A DNA stretch of 64,000 nucleotides, taken from the NCBI RefSeq assembly GCF_030410045.1, contig NZ_JAUFRA010000004.1:62001-126000 (forward strand), written 5' to 3'. Shown piece by piece: positions 60,716 to 64,000 of the stretch (position 1 is its first letter; each line of letters opens with the position of its first letter). This DNA comes from Marivivens donghaensis. GTDB lineage: Bacteria > Pseudomonadota > Alphaproteobacteria > Rhodobacterales > Rhodobacteraceae. The notes under the pieces were generated by a model. The model worked only from the letters and a program-made list of their open reading frames with translations, was not told where the DNA came from and did not search any database. The translations under genes were made by a program, and so were the position numbers.

Positions 60716-60748
60716 CGGAACCTTCAGGGAGGAGGAGAGAAGGTCCCG
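60716..60748 (-). ncRNA. CCUCCUCCC-loop RNA, unit 6
   Basis: Stem 60716-60725 with 60739-60748, 10 bp with one mismatch; 13-nt loop. Confidence 0.7.
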
Positions 60749-60762
60749 TATCTGAATTTGGT

Positions 60763-60797
60763 GCGGCGGGATCAGGGAGGAGGAGAGATCCCGCCGC
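60763..60797 (-). ncRNA. CCUCCUCCC-loop RNA, unit 5
   Basis: Perfect 11-bp stem GCGGCGGGATC / GATCCCGCCGC (60763-60773 with 60787-60797); 13-nt loop. Confidence 0.75.
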
Positions 60798-60803
60798 TAT
60801 TTC

Positions 60804-60835
60804 ACGGACCTTCAGGGAGGAGGAGGAGGGTCCGT
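60804..60835 (-). ncRNA. CCUCCUCCC-loop RNA, unit 4
   Basis: Stem 60804-60813 with 60826-60835, 10 positions with one non-Watson-Crick pair; 12-nt loop. Confidence 0.7.
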
Positions 60836-60850
60836 AAACTCTATTCTTTT

Positions 60851-60889
60851 GCGGCAGCCCCCTAGGGAGGAGGAGAAGGGGGCCGCCGC
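60851..60889 (-). ncRNA. CCUCCUCCC-loop RNA, unit 3
   Basis: Stem 60851-60863 with 60877-60889, 13 positions with one mismatch, the longest of the array; 13-nt loop. Confidence 0.75.
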
Positions 60890-60896
60890 TTTAGTC

Positions 60897-60931
60897 ACGA
60901 TCCGCTCAGGGAGGAGGAGAGAGCAGATCGT
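60897..60931 (-). ncRNA. CCUCCUCCC-loop RNA, unit 2
   Basis: Stem ACGATCCGCTC / GAGCAGATCGT (60897-60907 with 60921-60931), one mismatch; 13-nt loop. Confidence 0.75.
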
Positions 60932-60934
60932 TGT

Positions 60935-60967
60935 CGAAGGTCCCAGGGAGGAGGAGAGGGACCGTCG
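60935..60967 (-). ncRNA. CCUCCUCCC-loop RNA, unit 1 (first transcribed)
   Basis: Inner stem GGTCCC/GGGACC (60939-60944 with 60958-60963) and a 3-bp outer stem (60935-60937 with 60965-60967); 13-nt loop. It begins 12 bp after the DUF1127 stop codon. Confidence 0.72.
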
Positions 60968-60978
60968 TATTCTATGTC

Positions 60979-61185
60979 TTAGGCGCCGTAGGCCGCTTCG
61001 ATTGCGATGCTTTTGATCATCGAGCGGGAGATGCCCAGATCAGCAAGTTCGCGGCCAGAGAGCTGCGACAATTCGTTGATTGTCGCGCGGTATACTTTGT
61101 ACTTGGCGAAGCGATCAGCGAGGTTTGCGAAGAAGCCGCCGAAAGCGGGGGTGTAACCAGTGCGGACGTCGTTTGCGTAAGCCAT
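60979..61185 (-). CDS. DUF1127 small RNA-associated protein (CcaF1-like)
   Basis: A 68-residue protein with the DUF1127 (YjiS-like) motif at the C-terminus: YRATINELSQLSGRELADLG then ISRSMIKSIA. It has the arginine-rich character of the family in the second half. In R. sphaeroides the equivalent small protein (RSP_6037, CcaF1) is cotranscribed with CcsR RNAs and influences RNA processing. Here too the RNA array follows on the same strand, so one transcript probably carries both. Confidence 0.88.
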   Translation of the reverse strand: MAYANDVRTGYTPAFGGFFANLADRFAKYKVYRATINELSQLSGRELADLGISRSMIKSIAIEAAYGA

Positions 61186-61463
61186 GTCATTCTCTTTTCA
61201 TCGTGTCCCGCATCGGGCGGGTCTGTTTCATCTTTCGGCGTATGGTAGTTCGCCGTGGCATCTTGCTGCCGTTGGACCTAACTTGGCGCTAATGCTGCGG
61301 ATGCACAATTGGGACTTTCGTCAATGCCGCCATGCAGCAAATGCATACGAAGTGCTGACCTATTTCACATAGGCGTTACATTGCAGGGGATTTGGCTTGT
61401 GATTTGCCCATTCCGTGACATGTTTTGCCGCTGAATTGGGCAGAGTTTGAACAGGAGGGTCTG

Positions 61464-62537
61464 GTGACCTTAGGGAAAGATACGGTTCTTGAGATATTGA
61501 ACGGCATTGCGCTGCCCGCAGGTGGGACACTTGTGTCCAAAGATCTTGTTCGGGCCTTGACGGTTGATGGCGGGCAGATTCGCTTTGTGCTTGAGGCGCC
61601 CACACCTGATGAAGCACGCGCGCTGGAACCTGTCCGTCTAGCGGCGGTCGAGGCCTTGCGCGCAGTTGAAGGTGTCACGGACGTGCAAGCGGTGATTACG
61701 GCGCACGGACCGTCGAAGCCCGCACAGCCCGCGCCGAGCCTCAAGGTTGGTCGTCACCCGACGCCCCAAGCTGGTCCGCAGGGTGTGCCTGGCGTCAAGC
61801 GGATCATCGCCATCGGTTCGGGGAAGGGCGGCGTTGGGAAATCCACCGTGTCGAGCAACCTCGCCGTAGCTTTGGCGAAGGCAGGTAAAAAGGTCGGTCT
61901 ATTAGATGCCGATATATATGGTCCCAGTCAGCCACGGATGATGGGTATCACGGGGCGACCATCGTCGCCTGATGGTGAACATATAGAGCCGCTCCACGCG
62001 CATGGCGTCACGGTCATGTCTATTGGTCTCCTCGTTGATCCTGATAAAGCGGTGATCTGGCGGGGGCCGATGCTGATGGGTGCGTTGCAACAGATGCTCG
62101 GTCAGGTGAACTGGGGCGAGCTGGACGTGCTGCTGATCGACCTGCCACCGGGGACAGGTGATATTCAACTGTCGCTCTGCCAAAAGACCCACATGACGGG
62201 AGCTATAGTCGTATCGACTCCGCAGGACGTGGCGCTGATCGATGCGCGTAAGGCGATTGACATGTTCAACACGCTCAAGACGCCGATCTTGGGTCTGATA
62301 GAAAACATGTCGACCTTCCATTGCCCGAATTGCGGTCATGAGGCGCATATCTTTGGTCATGGTGGGGTGGCTGCTGCGTCCCAAGAGCTGTCGGTTCCGT
62401 TCTTAGGGTCGCTTCCGATTGACCTTGATACCCGACTGGCTGGCGACGCCGGGACACCTGTGGCCGCTGGTGGGGGTGCGATGGCCGATGCCTATGCAAG
62501 TCTCGCCTCGAAGTTGATCGAGGGCGGACTGGTCTAA
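61464..62537 (+). CDS. apbC: Mrp/NBP35 family iron-sulfur cluster carrier ATPase
   Basis: A 357-residue P-loop ATPase that carries and delivers Fe-S clusters. An N-terminal MIP18/DUF59-like domain (1-85) is followed by the deviant Walker A GSGKGGVGKSTVSSNLAVAL near residue 117, LLDADIYGPSQPRMMGI near residue 144, and the cluster-binding CxxC in FHCPNCGHEAHIFG near residue 286. A GTG start at 61464 is preferred because AGGAGGG lies just upstream; an upstream TTG at 61425 is possible. Confidence 0.92.
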   Translation: MTLGKDTVLEILNGIALPAGGTLVSKDLVRALTVDGGQIRFVLEAPTPDEARALEPVRLAAVEALRAVEGVTDVQAVITAHGPSKPAQPAPSLKVGRHPTPQAGPQGVPGVKRIIAIGSGKGGVGKSTVSSNLAVALAKAGKKVGLLDADIYGPSQPRMMGITGRPSSPDGEHIEPLHAHGVTVMSIGLLVDPDKAVIWRGPMLMGALQQMLGQVNWGELDVLLIDLPPGTGDIQLSLCQKTHMTGAIVVSTPQDVALIDARKAIDMFNTLKTPILGLIENMSTFHCPNCGHEAHIFGHGGVAAASQELSVPFLGSLPIDLDTRLAGDAGTPVAAGGGAMADAYASLASKLIEGGLV

Positions 62538-62566
62538 TTATACTTTTCGAACCTTTTGGTTCTCAA

Positions 62567-62597
62567 GGCCGTTCGGTTGTTCACCGGACGGCCCTTT
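62567..62597 (+). terminator. Terminator after the Mrp gene
   Basis: GGCCGTTCGGT-TGTTC-ACCGGACGGCC, an 11-bp stem with one G-T pair, followed by CTTTGTG. Confidence 0.75.
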
Positions 62598-62932
62598 GTG
62601 TTGCAGATATGGAATCCTATGGAACTGATCTGGGTTCTCAATTTGAATCTGGCTTGCGGTTGCACTCAATCCGAATCACTGCGGCGTGATTTTGAGTGAA
62701 TTTTAGGAACGTATGCGGAACATTTTCACACCAGATAACCCCGACTGGGAGTGGATGGAATTTTTTGTGAATCCCATGGAACTTGTGGGTCATGGTTTAT
62801 GAAATCTATATGTTGTGTCATTTCTTGCGGATCGTGGCATAACCTGCGTCACCTCACGCTCACGTGACCCCTTGGTTATCATTGGTATTGCCCAGCTATC
62901 CCCATTAAGTTCCATGAGGTTCCAGAAAGTTG
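62598..62932. other. Gene-free region with GANTC sites and ATGGAAC repeats
   Basis: No credible gene lies between the Mrp terminator and the mraZ leader promoter. Visible content: GAATC at 62612, 62645, 62673 and 62769, and GACTC at 62939, the CcrM methylation motif; and ATGGAACT..TGGG at 62619-62634, at 62776-62789, and inverted at 62901-62916. TGGGA-N5-TGGAA near 62747 is a partial fit to an MraZ box. Confidence 0.5.
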
Positions 62933-62961
62933 TTGCCAGACTCCGTCCCAATCGGCATATT
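62933..62961 (+). promoter_or_regulatory. Candidate sigma70 promoter of the mraZ leader RNA
   Basis: TTGCCA (62933-62938), a 17-bp spacer, then CATATT (62956-62961). A GACTC methylation site sits at the start of the spacer. Predicted transcript start is near 62968. Confidence 0.5.
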
Positions 62962-62967
62962 CAACTC

Positions 62968-63186
62968 ATCGGAAGCAGAGTGATAACAAATACCAAGGGC
63001 CGAACTTAAAAAGAGCCCAGAGGCGAAAATAGCAGGTTTCATACAGGCACACGCTTCTTCCGAATAATAGATCCGGCGCGCGAGCGAGCAGACATCCCCC
63101 CAGGTGGCGCGCGTTGCTGGACTTCCCGAAAGGGACGGTGGCGGCGGATCGAACAGTGGCAGCAGTTCGATCCGCCGTTCCCTTTT
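62968..63186 (+). ncRNA. UpsM-like 5'-UTR small RNA upstream of mraZ
   Basis: The predicted transcript of about 220 nt begins after the promoter above and ends in a strong hairpin followed by TTCCCTTTT. This matches UpsM of R. sphaeroides, a 206-nt RNA made from the mraZ 5'-UTR by partial termination and processed by RNase E. No ORF with a ribosome site fits the interval. The position, size and terminator are seen or counted directly; the identity is inferred from synteny. Confidence 0.6.
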
Positions 63187-63190
63187 CGGG
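63125..63190 (+). terminator. Large leader hairpin before mraZ
   Basis: The inner perfect 13-bp stem CGGCGGATCGAAC / GTTCGATCCGCCG (63142-63154 with 63165-63177) has a 10-nt loop. An outer stem CCCGAAAGGGA / TCCCTTTTCGGG extends it. The T-rich TTCCCTTTT follows the inner stem, so termination here would release the leader RNA. Confidence 0.75.
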
Positions 63191-63228
63191 GTTGGTGAAA
63201 TCGGGGGCAGGTAAGAGGGACCGCACAA

Positions 63229-63729
63229 GTGGTTCAGGCGTTTGAAGGCGAATACACCCAGCGGGTGGATAAAAAGGGACGCATGTCGATCCCCGCCGAT
63301 TTTCGTCGTGTCCTGCTCTCTGGTGATCCCGAAGCCGAAGCCCGCGGTAACCCCCGTTTGAAAATCGTCTACGGTCAGCACCTGAAGAATTGCGTGCAAG
63401 CCTATACGATCAATGAATATCAGCGCGTCATTGATGATATCTATGCGATGCCGCGCGAACGCTCTGCTGATCAAAAACGTCTGGCGCACCTCTATGTGAC
63501 GCAGTCGATCACGCTCGATGTCGATAAAGATGGTCGCGTGATCCTGCCAAAGTCGATCCGCGATAAACTGTCGATCGAAGAGGGGGACGTTTATTTCCGC
63601 GGTCTCGTTGGCACGTTCGAGATGTGGAGCAACGATATCTTCCAGTCCACAGTCAATGCAGACATTGATGACTGGCTGGAAGGCATGGACGATGACTTTG
63701 ATCCGTTGTCATTGTTGGGGGGCAGCTGA
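63229..63729 (+). CDS. mraZ: Transcriptional regulator MraZ
   Basis: First gene of the division and cell wall (dcw) cluster; a 166-residue DNA-binding protein made of two SpoVT/AbrB-like repeats. The first is near residue 9 (QRVDKKGRMSIPADFRRVLL) and the second near residue 96 (LDVDKDGRVILPKSIRDKL). The start is GTG at 63229 with AGAGGGA upstream. Its stop overlaps the rsmH start (TGATG). MraZ represses its own cluster in other bacteria. Confidence 0.95.
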   Translation: MVQAFEGEYTQRVDKKGRMSIPADFRRVLLSGDPEAEARGNPRLKIVYGQHLKNCVQAYTINEYQRVIDDIYAMPRERSADQKRLAHLYVTQSITLDVDKDGRVILPKSIRDKLSIEEGDVYFRGLVGTFEMWSNDIFQSTVNADIDDWLEGMDDDFDPLSLLGGS

Positions 63730-64000
63730 TGTCCTCTCCGACCGACCCGCATATTCCCGTTCTCATCAGGCCGCTCATTCGGGCGGTCTCGCCTGTTTCA
63801 GGTGTCTGGCTTGATGGGACCTTTGGCGCGGGTGGCTATACCCGTGCACTGCTAGAAGCGGGTGCTGATAAGGTTATCGGAGTGGACAGGGATCCGCTGG
63901 CGTTTGAGATGGCAGAGCCATGGATCGGGGACTTCGGCGACCGGATTGAATTCGTGCAAGGCACCTTCTCGGATATGGATCAGTATGCGCAGAACCTTGA
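63729..64000 (+). CDS. rsmH: 16S rRNA m4C1402 methyltransferase, partial
   Basis: The N-terminal 90 residues of RsmH (MraW), which methylates N4 of C1402 in 16S rRNA; the gene runs off the window. It begins MSSPTDPHIPVLIRPLI. The SAM-binding loop is LDGTFGAGGYTRALLEAGAD near residue 33, followed by GVDRDPLAFEMA. The ATG shares one base with the mraZ stop. Confidence 0.95.
   Translation, partial: MSSPTDPHIPVLIRPLIRAVSPVSGVWLDGTFGAGGYTRALLEAGADKVIGVDRDPLAFEMAEPWIGDFGDRIEFVQGTFSDMDQYAQNL

Larger units (their letters stand above)
60592..60967 (-). repeat. Array of nine CCUCCUCCC-loop stem-loops (cuckoo/CcsR-type)
   Basis: Nine hairpins in 376 bp, each with a different stem and the same 11-13 nt loop. 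On the plus strand the loop is AGGGAGGAGGAGA, on the minus strand UCUCCUCCUCCCU. Stems are kept by compensating differences, so selection acts on structure plus loop. The DUF1127 gene immediately upstream on the minus strand, and the loop motif, match the CcsR/cuckoo small RNAs described in Rhodobacter sphaeroides and other alphaproteobacteria, where four copies follow a DUF1127 gene. Confidence 0.88.

Noticed and set aside
60546..60865. Overlapping plus-strand ORFs encoding Gly/Arg/Glu-rich peptides
   Set aside because: They arise from the AGGGAGGAGGAG repeats read in three frames and end inside the array. Codon use follows the RNA structure, not protein conservation.
60592..60967. CRISPR array
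   Set aside because: The constant part is only 11-13 nt, sits in the loop, and its flanks are self-complementary. Spacing is irregular and no cas gene is near. The pattern is of hairpins, not repeat-spacer units.
62815..63009. 64-codon ORF before mraZ
   Set aside because: No ribosome site, low-complexity translation, and it crosses the predicted promoter of the leader RNA.

Overview
The window is about 64 kb of chromosomal DNA from an alphaproteobacterium, almost certainly a marine Rhodobacteraceae (Roseobacter-type) species. The evidence is glycolate oxidase next to an IclR regulator, a combined malic enzyme-phosphotransacetylase, pyruvate carboxylase, an FnrL-type box, GANTC-rich DNA before the dcw cluster, and a DUF1127 gene followed by CCUCCUCCC-loop RNAs. 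The DNA is GC-rich apart from one AT-rich gene at 8.6-9.6 kb. Almost all of it is core metabolism. I see no prophage, transposase, CRISPR array or rRNA operon.

Layout: 0-6.5 kb, an IclR regulator, glcDEF, an SDR and a quinone oxidoreductase. 6.7-10.5 kb, lepA, an AT-rich orphan membrane protein, a Phd-like protein and two tiny membrane proteins behind an FnrL box. 10.5-18.1 kb, an alpha/beta hydrolase, glyA, nadK, prpE and maeB. 18.3-22.8 kb, a nucleoside salvage operon (cdd-deoA-deoB-add-upp). 22.8-28.6 kb, envelope-type hypotheticals, a DMT transporter, a sulfotransferase, a Hint-domain protein and an acidic RTX-like protein. 28.6-35.8 kb, a beta-oxidation cluster (two MerR regulators, acyl-CoA dehydrogenase, GST, thiolase, fadJ), with thioesterases and a MATE pump divergent from it. 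38.1-43.3 kb, DUF952-pyrD-arsC, a 5'-nucleotidase, DUF1992, SRAP, a cupredoxin-like protein and tRNA-Gly(TCC). 43.4-50.7 kb, an ABC exporter, an acyl-CoA ligase, YjdM and hisA/hisH/hisB. 50.8-56.8 kb, two tandem tRNA-Gly(GCC), pyc, an MFS pump and its MarR regulator. 56.9-62.5 kb, uvrD, TetR, LysE, the small-RNA array, DUF1127 and Mrp. 62.5-64 kb, the leader and start of the dcw cluster (mraZ, rsmH).

The most striking structure is at 60,592-60,967. On the minus strand, directly downstream of a DUF1127 gene, lie nine tandem stem-loops. Their stems are all different but compensated, and every loop carries the same (U)CUCCUCCUCCC(U). This matches the architecture of the alphaproteobacterial 'cuckoo'/CcsR small RNAs, but with nine copies in one array. 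The last copy has a U-tract and looks like the terminator. The loop is perfectly complementary over 13 nt to the ribosome-binding region of the quinone oxidoreductase gene in this window, and over 8-10 nt to those of glcD, prpE and two acyl-CoA genes.

Other regulatory structure worth attention: an UpsM-like leader RNA before mraZ, with a GANTC cluster over its promoter; LacI-type CpG-centred palindromes at maeB and pyc, and an unexpected 19-bp copy of the maeB site inside deoB; TTTGCAAA boxes before prpE; and an FnrL box before two membrane microproteins.
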